Counted from the first letter of the stretch, positions 31,000 through 41,275 are shown. The stretch is 64,000 bases of DNA from Rothia uropygialis (GCF_004137765.1 NZ_NOIS01000005.1:124001-188000); one strand, 5' to 3'. Program-made: numbers and translations. Notes: a model not told the origin generated them from the sequence alone.

Positions 31000-32523
31000 A
31001 TGACGGTTTACGCTCAGCCCGGTTCATCCGATTCACCCGCGGCATTCCGCGCTCGGTACGAGAACTTCATCGGAGGCAAGTGGTTGCCGCCGACCAAAGG
31101 CGAGTATTTCGAGAACAAGACTCCTATTACGGGCGAGGTCTTCACCGAAGTTCCCCGGAGCACGGCGGAAGACGTCGAACTGGCCATCGATGCCGCGTGG
31201 AAGGCATTCGAAACCTGGGGTAAGACCTCGGCCGCCGATCGCGCCGGGATTCTTCTCAAACTGGCCGATGCCATGGAATCCAACCTCGAACGCATCGCGG
31301 TCGCGGAGACCTGGGACAACGGCAAGCCCGTCCGAGAGTGCTTGGCCGCCGATATTCCCCTCGCCATCGACCATTTCCGATATTTCGCTGCGGCCATCCG
31401 GACTCAGGAAGGTCGTATCTCCCAGCTCGACGAAGATACGACTGCCTATCACTTCCACGAACCCCTCGGTGTGGTCGGTCAGATCATTCCGTGGAACTTT
31501 CCGATTCTGATGGCAACATGGAAGATTGCTCCGGCTCTGGCCGCGGGCAATACCGTGGTCCTCAAGCCGGCCGAGCAGACGCCGGCATCGATCCTCTTGG
31601 TCGCGGAAATTTTCCAGGACATCCTCCCCGAAGGCGTTCTCAACATCGTCAACGGCTTCGGCGAGGAAGCCGGCGCGGCCCTCTCCACGAGCGAGCGTAT
31701 CTGCAAGATCGCGTTCACCGGGGAGACGACCACCGGCTCGGTCATTGCCAAGGCTGCGGCCGAGAACATCATCCCCTCGACACTTGAACTGGGTGGCAAG
31801 TCCCCCAACCTGTTCTTCGAGGACGTCGCGGCCCAGGATGACTCCTTCTACCAGAAAGCCCTCGAAGGCTTTGTGTCCTTCGCCCTGAACCAGGGCGAGG
31901 TGTGCACTTGCCCTTCGCGTGCATTGGTCCAGGAGTCCATCGCGGACCAATTCGTCGCCGACGGCCTCGAGCGTGCACGGAAGATGAAACAGGGGAATCC
32001 GTTGGATACCGAAACCATGGTCGGAGCCCAGGCTTCCGAGCAGCAGTTCAAGAAGATCTCCGCCTACCTGGAGAAGGGGCCGCAAGAAGGAGCTGAGGTC
32101 CTTCTCGGTGGCCAGTCCTTGGAGCTTGACGGCAACCTCAAGGGTGGCTACTACATCCAACCGACGGTTTTCCGGGGAGACAATTCGATGTGTATCTTCC
32201 AGGAGGAAATCTTTGGCCCGGTATTGGGTGTGACCACGTTCAAGGACTATGACCAGGCCATTCAAATCGCCAACGACACCAGTTACGGACTCGGCGCCGG
32301 AGTCTGGACCCGCGGCCAGAACACCGCATACCGTGCAGGTCGGGCCATCCAGGCGGGCCGTGTGTGGGTCAACAACTACCATTCATATCCGGCCCATGCC
32401 GCATTCGGCGGGTACAAGAAGTCCGGATACGGCAGGGAAAATCACCTGATGATGCTGGATCATTACCAGCAGACCAAGAACTTGTTGATCTCCTACTCGG
32501 AGGAGCCGACCGGGCTCTTCTAG
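31000..32523 (+). CDS. NAD(P)-dependent aldehyde dehydrogenase
   Basis: 507-aa aldehyde dehydrogenase close to the ExaC/acetaldehyde dehydrogenase type. It oxidises acetaldehyde or other short aldehydes to acids with NAD+. Motifs: [18 protein letters not shown] (oxyanion Asn), [10 protein letters not shown] (cofactor lysine), [13 protein letters not shown] (catalytic Glu), and the nucleophile cysteine in [12 protein letters not shown], where the extra Cys next to it is typical of this group. The C-terminus [20 protein letters not shown] also matches ExaC. The ATG at 31000 follows AAAGGAG at ideal spacing; a seven-residue longer frame is not needed. Confidence 0.93.
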   Translation: MTVYAQPGSSDSPAAFRARYENFIGGKWLPPTKGEYFENKTPITGEVFTEVPRSTAEDVELAIDAAWKAFETWGKTSAADRAGILLKLADAMESNLERIAVAETWDNGKPVRECLAADIPLAIDHFRYFAAAIRTQEGRISQLDEDTTAYHFHEPLGVVGQIIPWNFPILMATWKIAPALAAGNTVVLKPAEQTPASILLVAEIFQDILPEGVLNIVNGFGEEAGAALSTSERICKIAFTGETTTGSVIAKAAAENIIPSTLELGGKSPNLFFEDVAAQDDSFYQKALEGFVSFALNQGEVCTCPSRALVQESIADQFVADGLERARKMKQGNPLDTETMVGAQASEQQFKKISAYLEKGPQEGAEVLLGGQSLELDGNLKGGYYIQPTVFRGDNSMCIFQEEIFGPVLGVTTFKDYDQAIQIANDTSYGLGAGVWTRGQNTAYRAGRAIQAGRVWVNNYHSYPAHAAFGGYKKSGYGRENHLMMLDHYQQTKNLLISYSEEPTGLF

Positions 32524-32564
32524 ATTTGACCCCCAGGTGGCCCTCGGGGTGCACACGACTGGCC

Positions 32565-32570
32565 TAGACT
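32565..32570 (+). promoter_or_regulatory. -10 box for leaderless mRNA of maf
   Basis: TAGACT ends seven bases before the GTG at 32578, and no ribosome site is present. Confidence 0.65.
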
Positions 32571-32577
32571 GGTCTCC

Positions 32578-33297
32578 GTGTGCACCCCGATGTCGTCTCC
32601 GCAGAATCACCAAGTCTCCGAACCCGGTTCCGTTCCTGAGGCCAGCGCGCCTGAGCTGATCTTGGCCTCGCAGTCGCCCGCACGGGCGTCCGTCTTGTCG
32701 GCCTCGGGGCTCCGCTTCCGCACCATCGTTTCCGGGGTCGATGAATCCTCTGCGGTCGAGCAAGCAGAGAAGGAGCAGGGTGCACCCCTGTCTCCGGCAC
32801 AGATGGCATCGACCCTCGCACGCGCGAAGGCCGAATCGGTTGCGGCGCTCCCCGAGAGCCAAGGATGTCTGGTACTCGGTTGCGATTCCGTTTTCGAGTT
32901 GAATGGCGAGGCTTTCGGGAAACCGTACGAGCCGGAGGTTGCCTTCTCGCGAATCCGCGATATGAGCGGGACCACAGGAACGCTGCATACGGGACACTGG
33001 CTGGTCGATGTCCGGGATGGCGTCAACACCTCGAATGAACCGACCGGTTTGGGCGAGGTTCGCTCCGCCGACGTGACATTCGACGACATGAGCGACAAAG
33101 AAATCCGAGACTACGTCGCCACGGGAGAGCCCTTGGAAGTCGCGGGTTCATTCACCATCGAAGGATTTGGGGCAGCCTTCATTACGGGAATCCGGGGAGA
33201 GTCTCACACGGTGCTCGGCCTCAGCGTCAATGCCCTCAAACACCTGCTCCGAGAGCGCGGTTTGGAAATAGCTCAATTGTGGAACCGGAATACTTAG
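32578..33297 (+). CDS. maf: Maf-like nucleoside triphosphate pyrophosphatase
   Basis: House-cleaning enzyme that hydrolyses non-canonical or excess nucleoside triphosphates to monophosphates, 239 aa. The signature LILASQSPARASVLSASGL corresponds to the family ASxSPRR phosphate loop; the catalytic aspartate is in GCDSVFELNG, and GEPLEVAGSFTIEGFGAAFI is the conserved substrate loop. It has a ~20-residue polar N-terminal extension. The GTG start at 32578 is preferred over the ATG at 32590 because TAGACT lies exactly seven bases before the GTG. It lies immediately upstream of accBC, a neighbour pair common in actinobacteria. Confidence 0.92.
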   Translation: MCTPMSSPQNHQVSEPGSVPEASAPELILASQSPARASVLSASGLRFRTIVSGVDESSAVEQAEKEQGAPLSPAQMASTLARAKAESVAALPESQGCLVLGCDSVFELNGEAFGKPYEPEVAFSRIRDMSGTTGTLHTGHWLVDVRDGVNTSNEPTGLGEVRSADVTFDDMSDKEIRDYVATGEPLEVAGSFTIEGFGAAFITGIRGESHTVLGLSVNALKHLLRERGLEIAQLWNRNT

Positions 33298-33350
33298 TCA
33301 AATGACACATTTGCTACTAAGCTCACGGGAGGATTAAAAGGAGTGGATGA

Positions 33351-35168
33351 GTGACCATCACTGAGTCAGAGCACAAGGGAAGCGCGAGCTCCCGCTACAC
33401 GAGCGGACCGGTCAATAAGGTATTGATCGCAAACCGTGGTGAAATCGCGGTTCGCGTGATTCGCGCTGCCGCCGATGAAGGCATGCAAACCGTCGCCGTG
33501 TACGCGGAACCCGATCGCGAAGCGCTTCATGTGAAGCTCGCGGACGAGGCATTCTCCTTAGGGGGTTCCACCGCCGCCGACTCGTATCTCGTCATCGACA
33601 AGATTCTCGATGCCGCCCAGCGTTCCGGAGCGGACGCCATTCACCCCGGTTACGGGTTCCTGTCCGAGAATGCGGAATTCGCCCGAGCCGTCCAGGAAGC
33701 CGGAATCACGTGGATAGGGCCTTCACCCGAGGCCATCACCGAGCTCGGAGACAAGGTTGCCGCTCGCCACATTGCCGAGAAGGTCGGCGCTCCCTTGGTC
33801 CCTGGGACCAAGGATCCGGTGGCGAATGCACAAGAGGTTTTGGACTTCGCGGATCAATACGGTCTGCCCGTTGCGATCAAGGCCGCCTTTGGCGGTGGCG
33901 GACGCGGCATCAAAGTAGCGCGTGAAAGGGATGACATCCCGGAGCTGTTCGACTCAGCCGTCCGCGAGGCGACGGCAGCTTTCGGTCGAGGCGAATGTTT
34001 CATCGAACGGTTCCTCGATGCTCCGCGCCACGTTGAGACACAGTGCATCGCCGACGCGCACGGCAATGTCGTCGTGGTTTCCAGCCGGGATTGCTCATTG
34101 CAGCGCCGCAACCAGAAATTGGTCGAGGAGGCCCCTGCTCCTTTTCTTTCGGATGAGCAGCTGGATCGTCTCTACGAGTCGTCCAAGGCAATTCTTCGCG
34201 AGGCCGAGTACCAGGGCGCGGGAACGTGTGAATTCCTCGTCGGCCAGGACGGCGTGATCAGCTTCCTCGAGGTCAACACTCGTTTGCAGGTTGAGCATCC
34301 CGTCTCGGAAGAGGTTTCAGGCATTGACCTGGTCCGCGAGCAGTTCCGCATCGCCCGCGGCGAAGTTCTCGGTTACGAGGATCCCGAGCTGCGTGGGCAC
34401 TCGTTCGAATTCCGCATCAATGGTGAGGACCCGGGACGCAATTTCATGCCCGCGCCGGGAACCGTCGAAACCCTTTCGGTTCCCTCGGGGCCCGGCGTTC
34501 GCTGGGATTCGGGCGTTGTCGGCGGCGACGTCATCGGCGGCAATTTCGACTCGATGCTGGCCAAATTGATTGTGACCGGCAACTCTCGCAAGCAAGCCCT
34601 CGAACGCTCTCGCCGCGCTCTGGCCGAACTTCAGATCACCGGGATGCCCACTGCCGTAAGTTTTCACCGCGTCGTCGTCTCGGATCCGGCATTCGCTCCG
34701 GAAGGTGAGGAGCCGTTCTCGGTTCATACGCGATGGATCGAGACGGAGTTCAACAACACCATCGAACCGTATGGTGGCATGCCTGGGTCCGTCGACAGCG
34801 AGGACGACGAGCGGCAGAAGGTCGTGGTCGAGGTCAACGGCAAACGACTTGAGGTCCTCATCCCCTCTCTCCAGGGTGCCTCCAGTTCCTCATCCAAGGC
34901 ATCGAAGTCGCGCCAACGCAAAAACCGCTCCGGAACCGCGACGGCGGCGACCAGCGGAGACGATCTCACATCGCCCATGCAGGGCACCATTGTGAAAACG
35001 GCGGTCAAGGACGGCGCGAAGGTCAGTGAGGGCGACCTCGTGGTGGTCCTTGAGGCCATGAAGATGGAACAGCCTCTGACAGCGCACAAGTCGGGCAAGG
35101 TGACCGGTCTCAAGGCCAAGCCGGGTGACACGGTCACGGCCGGATCGGTAATCGCCACCATCAAGTGA
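33351..35168 (+). CDS. accBC: acetyl/propionyl-CoA carboxylase alpha subunit (biotin carboxylase + BCCP)
   Basis: 605-aa fusion of a biotin carboxylase and a biotin carrier domain. It carboxylates its own biotin with ATP and bicarbonate and passes the carboxyl to AccD. The ATP-grasp domain begins [16 protein letters not shown]; the glycine-rich lid is [31 protein letters not shown] holds the catalytic end of the ATP-grasp fold. A Ser/Lys-rich linker (about 500-530) leads to the carrier domain with the biotinylated lysine in [13 protein letters not shown] at 33351 follows AAAAGGAG. It is the partner of AccD/AccE (25.5-27.4 kb) and a substrate of BirA. Confidence 0.96.
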   Translation: MTITESEHKGSASSRYTSGPVNKVLIANRGEIAVRVIRAAADEGMQTVAVYAEPDREALHVKLADEAFSLGGSTAADSYLVIDKILDAAQRSGADAIHPGYGFLSENAEFARAVQEAGITWIGPSPEAITELGDKVAARHIAEKVGAPLVPGTKDPVANAQEVLDFADQYGLPVAIKAAFGGGGRGIKVARERDDIPELFDSAVREATAAFGRGECFIERFLDAPRHVETQCIADAHGNVVVVSSRDCSLQRRNQKLVEEAPAPFLSDEQLDRLYESSKAILREAEYQGAGTCEFLVGQDGVISFLEVNTRLQVEHPVSEEVSGIDLVREQFRIARGEVLGYEDPELRGHSFEFRINGEDPGRNFMPAPGTVETLSVPSGPGVRWDSGVVGGDVIGGNFDSMLAKLIVTGNSRKQALERSRRALAELQITGMPTAVSFHRVVVSDPAFAPEGEEPFSVHTRWIETEFNNTIEPYGGMPGSVDSEDDERQKVVVEVNGKRLEVLIPSLQGASSSSSKASKSRQRKNRSGTATAATSGDDLTSPMQGTIVKTAVKDGAKVSEGDLVVVLEAMKMEQPLTAHKSGKVTGLKAKPGDTVTAGSVIATIK

Positions 35169-35521
35169 CCATCGAGGGCACCTCGTCTCGCGCGGGCGGC
35201 GTCGTCATCCACGACGCCGCCCTCTCTGTATCTCGCCCCTCCCCTCGTCCCCGCCGTCTTCCCTCGCCGAGCCCGCGGGAACCATCGCTTCCCCAACCGA
35301 TTCGGGGCCTTTGTGCCGACTCACCGGACCAAAACCCGCACCCCGAGGACATCGGATGAGACGGCTTGCGCTGTGGGCTCGCGGAGCGTGGCGCCCACAG
35401 GACCGAGACTCTCAGTATGTGGAACGCTTTGTCCAGCATGTAGATACTGACCCTAGGGTAAGAAGACGATCACGCACCATGGCGCCCGATTGCGGCGTCT
35501 TTTGAGTTTTAAGGAGCCTCG
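35169..35521. other. intergenic region between accBC and MHS transporter
   Basis: 353 bp without a gene. It starts with the accBC terminator (35194-35222). A hairpin CTGTGGGC/GCCCACAG lies at about 35370-35400. TTGTCC and TAGGGT around 35430-35458 could be promoter boxes for the transporter, but spacing (about 19 bases) is loose. AAGGAG precedes the transporter ATG. Confidence 0.5.
35194..35222 (+). terminator. terminator after accBC
   Basis: GGGCGGCGTCGT (35194-35205) pairs with ACGACGCCGCCC (35211-35222) around a five-base loop, followed by TCTCTGT. It lies 26 bp past the accBC stop. Confidence 0.85.
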
Positions 35522-36943
35522 ATGTCGCTTTCTGACACGTCCGTTCCGACCGGTTCGAAGCCGGCCGAAGCGCCGCCTGCTGAACACAAGGTCCCCCAGC
35601 ACCGCATCATTACGGCTTCGCTGATTGGCACCACTATTGAGTTCTACGACTTCTACGTGTATGCTACGGCGGCCGTTGCCGTTTTCCCCGCGCTCTTCTT
35701 CACGGGGCAGGATGACACCACGAAACTCCTGGCCTCGATGGCCACGTTTGCTGCGGCATTCTTCGGACGCCCCATCGGTTCGGTGGTGTTTGGGCATTTC
35801 GGTGACCGCATCGGCCGCAAGGCCACGCTCGTCGGCGCGCTCCTGACCATGGGTTTGGCGACCTTCCTGATCGGCCTGTTGCCCACATACCACCAGATCT
35901 CGTTTTGGGCGCCGGCGCTCTTGACGATCCTGCGATTCGCCCAGGGTATGGGGCTGGGAGGCGAATGGTCAGGGGCAGCCCTGCTAGCGACTGAGTATGC
36001 GAAACCGGGCAAACGGGCCCGCGCCGCGATGTGGCCTCAGTTGGGCGCCCCCATCGGGTTCATCCTCGCCAATGCATTCGTTCTCTTGCTGACCACGTGG
36101 ATGAATTTCGATTCGACCAAAGACGCCGCGGCCATGGATTCCCCGTTCTTGATCTGGGGCTGGCGTATACCGTTCATTTTCTCGGTCGTCATGGTCGCCG
36201 TGGGTCTCTACGTTCGCGTCCGCTTAGAAGAGACCCCGGTCTTCAAGCAGTCCGTCCAGCGTGGTGAAAAGGTCAAAACGCCCTTGGTGGACGCTTTCAA
36301 GACCGCGTGGAAGCCGATGATCCTCGGAACCTTCATCATGTTGTCCTGCTATGTGCTGTTCTATCTCATGACCGCGTGGATCCTCTCCTACGGCATCGGC
36401 AAGCCCTCCAAGGGCGCCGGTCTGGGAGTCCCGTACCACACCTTCTTGCAGGTTCAGCTTTTGGCCGTCTTGTTCTTCGCGGCTTTCGTGCCGGTGTCCG
36501 GGTGGCTCGCGGACAAGATCGGGCGCCGTCGCCAACAGCTCATCACAAATGTGCTGATATTGCTGTTCGGGCTCAGTTTCGGCCTCTTCATGGCTCCTTC
36601 CGTCATCGGTACGGGAACCGACGCGAATATCCCCGGCCTGATCCTGTTCATCTCGATCGGAATGGCCATCATGGGGCTTTCCTTCGGCTCGATGTCCGCT
36701 TACCTGCCCGAGTTGTTCCCGACCAATGTGCGCTACACGGGGTCAGGAATTTCCTACAACGTCGCGTCGATTTTGGGTGCCGCGATCACCCCTTACGTTG
36801 CGGTCTGGTTGAACGCGCAGGGCGGCGTGAGTGCCGTTGGCTGGTACCTCGCGGGTGCCGCGGTGATCACGATGATCGCATTGCTGATTTCGCACGAAAC
36901 ACGCGACGTCGATCTGGCCGCAGTCAGCTCCGACGCCGAGTAA
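35522..36943 (+). CDS. MFS transporter, metabolite:H+ symporter (MHS) family
   Basis: 473-aa, 12-helix major facilitator of the MHS/ProP-ShiA-KgtP group. The signature IGTTIEFYDFYVYATAA in helix 1, FGHFGDRIGRKATLVG in loop 2-3, QGMGLGGEWSGAALLATEYA in helix 4 and VSGWLADKIGRRRQQL in loop 8-9 are characteristic. It imports an organic acid, osmolyte or amino-acid derivative with protons; the substrate cannot be chosen. AAGGAG lies before the ATG. The gene stands alone between two terminators. Confidence 0.93.
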   Translation: MSLSDTSVPTGSKPAEAPPAEHKVPQHRIITASLIGTTIEFYDFYVYATAAVAVFPALFFTGQDDTTKLLASMATFAAAFFGRPIGSVVFGHFGDRIGRKATLVGALLTMGLATFLIGLLPTYHQISFWAPALLTILRFAQGMGLGGEWSGAALLATEYAKPGKRARAAMWPQLGAPIGFILANAFVLLLTTWMNFDSTKDAAAMDSPFLIWGWRIPFIFSVVMVAVGLYVRVRLEETPVFKQSVQRGEKVKTPLVDAFKTAWKPMILGTFIMLSCYVLFYLMTAWILSYGIGKPSKGAGLGVPYHTFLQVQLLAVLFFAAFVPVSGWLADKIGRRRQQLITNVLILLFGLSFGLFMAPSVIGTGTDANIPGLILFISIGMAIMGLSFGSMSAYLPELFPTNVRYTGSGISYNVASILGAAITPYVAVWLNAQGGVSAVGWYLAGAAVITMIALLISHETRDVDLAAVSSDAE

Positions 36944-36964
36944 GTCGTTCCTCCTAGAACGCAC

Positions 36965-37009
36965 AACACCGCCGTGCTTCCCCACAGGGGTGAGCACGGC
37001 GGTGTTTTT
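36965..37009. terminator. bidirectional terminator between MHS transporter and lpdA
   Basis: AACACCGCCGTGCT (36965-36978) pairs with AGCACGGCGGTGTT (36993-37006), followed by a T-run to 37009 on the plus strand. On the minus strand it sits just beyond the lpdA stop. Confidence 0.9.
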
Positions 37010-37024
37010 CGAAGCCGCGTGGTT

Positions 37025-38449
37025 CTAGGAAGGCATCCTGTGCAGACGACGCGCCGCTTCGGACATCGACCCCGTCAAAGAGGGATAGACCGAGAACGTG
37101 TCCGCGAACTCGTCGGCGGACATTTTGTTGTTGACTGCCAAGGAGATCGAGAAGATCAGTTCGGAGGCGCGCGGCCCGACGACTACTCCGCCGATAATCG
37201 TGCCGGACCCCTTACGAGCGAAGATCTTGACGAAGCCGTCTTCCACGGCCATCATCTTGGCCCTCGGGTTGGTCGACAGTGACAACATCACTGTATCGGC
37301 CTGGTAACGACCGCTTTCGATGTCCGCCTGGGAGACACCCACCGTGGCGATCTCCGGCGAGGTGAAAACGTTCGAAGCCACGCGATGCTTCTTCAGCGGC
37401 GAGACCGAGTCCCCCAGAAGGTGGGCGATAGCTATCCGCCCCTGCATCGCCGCAACGGATGCGAGCGGCAGGACACCAGTGCAGTCGCCGGCAGCATAGA
37501 CGTTGGGGGCAGTCGTCCGGGAGACGCCGTCCACGGCGATGTGACCCGACTCTGTCATGGTGACCCCCGCATTTTCGAGCCCAAGATCGTGCGTGTTCGG
37601 AATCGAGCCGACGGCCATGAGGCAATGCGACCCGGATACCTTGCGGCCGTCGGCGAGCGTGACGATGACACCGTCGCCGTCCCGCTCGACAGAAGCGGCG
37701 CGCGAACGCGGCATGACGTTCAGACCGCGGCGGTCAAAAACGTCTTCCAGAACTTTGGCGGCGTCTTCATCCTCGCTCGGCAGGACCCGGTCGCGCGAGG
37801 AGATCAGTGTGACTTCCGAGCCCAACCCGCGATAGGCCGAAGCGAATTCTGCACCGGTCACTCCGGAGCCCACCACGATCAGGTGCTCCGGGACTTCTCG
37901 AATTTGGTACAGCTGCGTCCAGTTGAAGATGCGCTCGCCGTCTGGCTTGGCGGTGTCCAGTTCACGAGGGTGTGCGCCCACACTCAGCAGGATCGCGTGC
38001 GTCTGAAGCTGGTAGGTCAAGCCTTTGCTGTCATGGATTTCAACGGTGTGTTCATTGACCAGTCGGCCGGTCCCGTCGATGATCTTGACGCCGGCTTTTT
38101 CGAGCGTTCGCCGGATGTCTTTGGACTGTTCTTTCGCAAGGTTCAGCAAGCGGCGGTTGACCTTGTCGATATGAACTTCGAGCTCCACGAGTTCGTCGCC
38201 TGCGCGCGTCCGGATGCCCAGGGCCGGTGCTTCACTGAACCGGTTCATGGTGTCGGCCGACGCAATCAGGGTTTTGGACGGCACGACGTCCGTGATCACC
38301 GCGGAGCCGCCCATCCCCTTCTTCTCGACGAGGGTAACGTCGGCACCCAGGTTTGCCGCCACCAGCGCTGCCTCGTATCCTCCGGGGCCGCCGCCGATGA
38401 TGATGATCTTCTGTGGTGTAAATGCAATAGCTTCGCTCACGTGGTTCAT
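37025..38449 (-). CDS. lpdA: NAD(P)H-quinone dehydrogenase (LpdA-type flavoprotein)
   Basis: 474-aa two-dinucleotide-binding flavoprotein with FAD motif IIGGGPGGYEAALVAANLGADV at the N-terminus, NAD(P) motif VGSGVTGAEFASAY, FAD motif VYAAGDCTGVLPLAS and a C-terminal dimerisation domain (HRVASNVFTSPEIATVG). The redox-active disulfide of true lipoamide dehydrogenases is absent: GMGGSAVITDVVPSKTLI has no cysteine at either position. This matches mycobacterial Rv3303c (LpdA), an NAD(P)H-quinone reductase. It is transcribed divergently from the purine nucleoside phosphorylase gene. Confidence 0.9.
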   Translation of the reverse strand: MNHVSEAIAFTPQKIIIIGGGPGGYEAALVAANLGADVTLVEKKGMGGSAVITDVVPSKTLIASADTMNRFSEAPALGIRTRAGDELVELEVHIDKVNRRLLNLAKEQSKDIRRTLEKAGVKIIDGTGRLVNEHTVEIHDSKGLTYQLQTHAILLSVGAHPRELDTAKPDGERIFNWTQLYQIREVPEHLIVVGSGVTGAEFASAYRGLGSEVTLISSRDRVLPSEDEDAAKVLEDVFDRRGLNVMPRSRAASVERDGDGVIVTLADGRKVSGSHCLMAVGSIPNTHDLGLENAGVTMTESGHIAVDGVSRTTAPNVYAAGDCTGVLPLASVAAMQGRIAIAHLLGDSVSPLKKHRVASNVFTSPEIATVGVSQADIESGRYQADTVMLSLSTNPRAKMMAVEDGFVKIFARKGSGTIIGGVVVGPRASELIFSISLAVNNKMSADEFADTFSVYPSLTGSMSEAARRLHRMPS

Positions 38450-38564
38450 TCTTCACCACAGCCCCGAGACCCTCCAACTCTTGATGAGATAAGTTCCCTT
38501 GAACTCCCCCGGTGTTTTGCCCTGTGGGATTCGCTTCGGCCCTTCATATCCAGCCGTATCCTGC

Positions 38565-38570
38565 TAGGTT
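38565..38570 (+). promoter_or_regulatory. -10 box for leaderless mRNA of purine nucleoside phosphorylase
   Basis: TAGGTT ends seven bases before the GTG at 38578, without a ribosome site. Confidence 0.65.
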
Positions 38571-38577
38571 TGGACAC

Positions 38578-39438
38578 GTGACCACAAGCAAAAACACCCT
38601 TCCCGTGAAGCTTCCGGGCAACTCCTCGGACATGGCGTTCGAGCCCAACCGGCTGGCCCAGGAGGCCGCCGAGTACATCGCCGCGCACACCGGCATCGAG
38701 CAGCACGACTATGCCCTGACGTTGGGGTCGGGCTGGGGCGGTGCCGCCGAATTGATCGGTGAGACCACGCACGTCCTCAATGCCGCGGATGTTCCGGGTT
38801 TCCACGCCTCCGATGTCGCGGGTCATTCGGGCACCTTGTCGTCCATCACGACGCCGGCGGGCCGCCATGCGCTGGTCATTGGTGCGCGCACGCATCTGTA
38901 CGAGGGCCGCGGCGTCGACCCGGTAGTCCACGGCGTACGGACTGCGGCCGCAGCCGGGTGCTCAACCATGATCCTGACCAACGGCTGCGGGGGGCTTCAG
39001 CCCACGTACAGCCCGGGAACTCCCGTGCTCATCAGGGATCACATCAATTTCACCTCCAGGTCTCCGCTGGTCGGAGCGCATTTCGTGGATCTGACGGATC
39101 TTTATTCGCCTCGCATTCGGGATATTGCCCGCTCAATCGATCCGAGCCTTGAGGAAGGTGTGTACCTTCAGCTTCCGGGCCCGCATTACGAGACCCCGGC
39201 GGAAATTCGTATGGCGAAAGCCTTGGGCGCCGACCTCGTCGGAATGTCGACGGCTTTGGAAGCGATCGCCGCCCGCTCCGCTGGTCTGGAAGTCTTCGGG
39301 ATATCCCTGGTCACCAATCTCGCCGCGGGCATCTCGGACAGTCCGCTGAACCACCATGAGGTACTGGAGGAAGGGCGCAACGCCGGCCCTCGGATCTCCA
39401 AGCTGCTGGCGCAGATCATCGAACGCTTGGACACCTAG
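38578..39438 (+). CDS. punA: purine nucleoside phosphorylase
   Basis: Cleaves purine (deoxy)ribonucleosides with phosphate to base and (deoxy)ribose-1-phosphate, 286 aa, trimeric type. Motifs: LGSGWGGAAELIG (phosphate site), GHSGTLSSI, ILTNGCGGLQPTYSPG, QLPGPHYETPAEIRMAKALGADLVGMSTALE (substrate region) and VTNLAAGISDSPLNHHEV. The GTG at 38578 is chosen for the TAGGTT box seven bases upstream. It leads a three-gene salvage run: next comes a phosphosugar mutase 36 bp away and then deoC, so the sugar phosphate it releases can be isomerised and split. Confidence 0.94.
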   Translation: MTTSKNTLPVKLPGNSSDMAFEPNRLAQEAAEYIAAHTGIEQHDYALTLGSGWGGAAELIGETTHVLNAADVPGFHASDVAGHSGTLSSITTPAGRHALVIGARTHLYEGRGVDPVVHGVRTAAAAGCSTMILTNGCGGLQPTYSPGTPVLIRDHINFTSRSPLVGAHFVDLTDLYSPRIRDIARSIDPSLEEGVYLQLPGPHYETPAEIRMAKALGADLVGMSTALEAIAARSAGLEVFGISLVTNLAAGISDSPLNHHEVLEEGRNAGPRISKLLAQIIERLDT

Positions 39439-39474
39439 AACCCAGGCCCTGCAGGAGAACAACGAGGTTTATCC

Positions 39475-41208
39475 ATGACAACGACGACCGAACTGATCGA
39501 CGAAGCCATCCGGTGGGTCGAGGCTGATCCCGATCCTCAGACTCAGCGCGAACTCCTGGACTTGGTCAGCCGTGCCGAGACAGCTGAAGGGGAAGCGGAA
39601 CTGCGCGAGCGTTTCTCCGGGACGCTCCAATTCGGTACCGCTGGGCTGCGCGCCGCACTAGGTGCGGGACCCATGCGCATGAACCGTGCCGTGGTGGCCC
39701 AGGCGGCGTACGGAGTCGCGACCTATTTGAAGGAACGAGCGGCCAAGGAGAATTGGAGCTCGACTCCGAGAGCGATCATCGGCTTCGATGCTCGCACCAA
39801 GTCGGATGCCTTTGCACGCGATACGGCCGGAATTTTCACGGCGGCTGGCCTCGATGCATTCCTCATGCCGCTTCCTCTGCCCACCCCAGTGTTGGCGTGG
39901 GCAACGCGTCTGTTGAAGGCCGACGTCGGGGTCATGGTCACGGCATCGCACAATCCTGCCTCGGACAACGGGTACAAAGTCTATTTGGGCGGTCAAGCGG
40001 TTGGCGAAGACGCTCGTGGGGCTCAGATCGTTCCACCAACGGATTCCGAAATCGCGGCGAAAATCGCGCAGGCCCCCACTGTCGATCGCATCGAGCGAGC
40101 TGATTCCGGGTGGACCGTGCTCCCGGAACGCATTGCGCGCGACTACGAGCATGAAGTCACTTCACTGATTCCTGGGATGGCCCCCGCGAGCCGCTCCTTG
40201 AGCGTGGTCCTGACGCCGATGCACGGCGTGGGAGGCGAGGTCATGTCCTTCGTGTTGTCCCGTGCCGGATTCAATCGCTTGCACGTGGTTCCGGAACAGG
40301 CTCTGCCCGACCCCAAGTTCCCGACGGTCACGTTCCCGAACCCCGAAGAGCCTGGCGCAATGGATCTGGCCCTGCAACTGGCCAGGGATCGGGGTGCGGA
40401 CCTCGTTATCGCCAATGATCCGGATGCGGACCGGGTTGCTTTCGCGGTGCCGGATACGGAAACGGAGGGCGGCTGGCGCATCCTCCGCGGCGACGAAGTG
40501 GGTGCGATCATCGGACGAATCATGCTCGAGCGCCTACCGGCCTCGAGTGGGACACGTCGTTATTTCGCCAATTCGATTGTCTCCTCCCGATTGCTCGGGG
40601 AAATGGCCAAGGCACACGGGATTGAGCATCGGCAGACCCTGACGGGTTTCAAATGGATCGCAAGGGTGCAGGGCCTGGTCTACGGCTACGAAGAGGCGTT
40701 GGGCTATTGTGTGGCACCTGACTTGGTCAAGGACAAAGACGGTATATCGGCCGCCCTCGTCGTTGCGGATTACGCGGCGAAGCTCAAGGACGCCGGGAAG
40801 TCGCTCTTGGACGTGCTCGATGAGATTGCCGTCCAACACGGCGTTTATTCGACCGATCAGCTCTCGGTTCGGGTGGAGGACCTGACTCGCATCCGGGCGA
40901 TGATGGAGCGACTGCGCCAGGGGCAGCCGAAGAAGCTCGGAGGCTCGTCCGTGGTCAAGGTACGAGACCTTGCGCAAGGTTCCAAAAGTCTCCCTCCGAC
41001 TGAAGGCATTCTGTACCTCACCGAAGACGGTGGGCGTGTCATCGTTCGCCCTTCAGGCACGGAGCCCAAACTCAAGTGCTACCTCGAGGCTGTGGTCCCG
41101 GTTGAGGGGCGGGACAGTCTGCCCGAAGCTCGTGCGGTGGCCGAGCAGCGTTTGGCGGAGCTCCGCAAAGATACCGCGGGGGCCCTTGGTGTGGATACGG
41201 AGTCGTAG
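39475..41208 (+). CDS. phospho-sugar mutase (phosphopentomutase/phosphomannomutase family)
   Basis: 577-aa alpha-D-phosphohexomutase superfamily enzyme. The phosphoserine loop VMVTASHNPASDNGYKVY is at about residue 160; the metal-binding loop is VIANDPDADRVAFAV (about 316); the sugar-recognition loop YGYEEALGYCVAPD follows, and the phosphate-binding RPSGTEPKLKCYLEAV is near the C-terminus. This long form is typical of actinobacterial PgmB/ManB and may convert ribose-1-P or deoxyribose-1-P to the 5-phosphate, since it lies between punA and deoC. That pathway role is inferred from order, not proven by sequence. Confidence 0.9.
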   Translation: MTTTTELIDEAIRWVEADPDPQTQRELLDLVSRAETAEGEAELRERFSGTLQFGTAGLRAALGAGPMRMNRAVVAQAAYGVATYLKERAAKENWSSTPRAIIGFDARTKSDAFARDTAGIFTAAGLDAFLMPLPLPTPVLAWATRLLKADVGVMVTASHNPASDNGYKVYLGGQAVGEDARGAQIVPPTDSEIAAKIAQAPTVDRIERADSGWTVLPERIARDYEHEVTSLIPGMAPASRSLSVVLTPMHGVGGEVMSFVLSRAGFNRLHVVPEQALPDPKFPTVTFPNPEEPGAMDLALQLARDRGADLVIANDPDADRVAFAVPDTETEGGWRILRGDEVGAIIGRIMLERLPASSGTRRYFANSIVSSRLLGEMAKAHGIEHRQTLTGFKWIARVQGLVYGYEEALGYCVAPDLVKDKDGISAALVVADYAAKLKDAGKSLLDVLDEIAVQHGVYSTDQLSVRVEDLTRIRAMMERLRQGQPKKLGGSSVVKVRDLAQGSKSLPPTEGILYLTEDGGRVIVRPSGTEPKLKCYLEAVVPVEGRDSLPEARAVAEQRLAELRKDTAGALGVDTES

Positions 41209-41275
41209 GATTCTACCTGGGCATTATTTTTCGGCCCCCTTTCCGGGGCACTGACTCTTTGAAGATGGAGCACTC

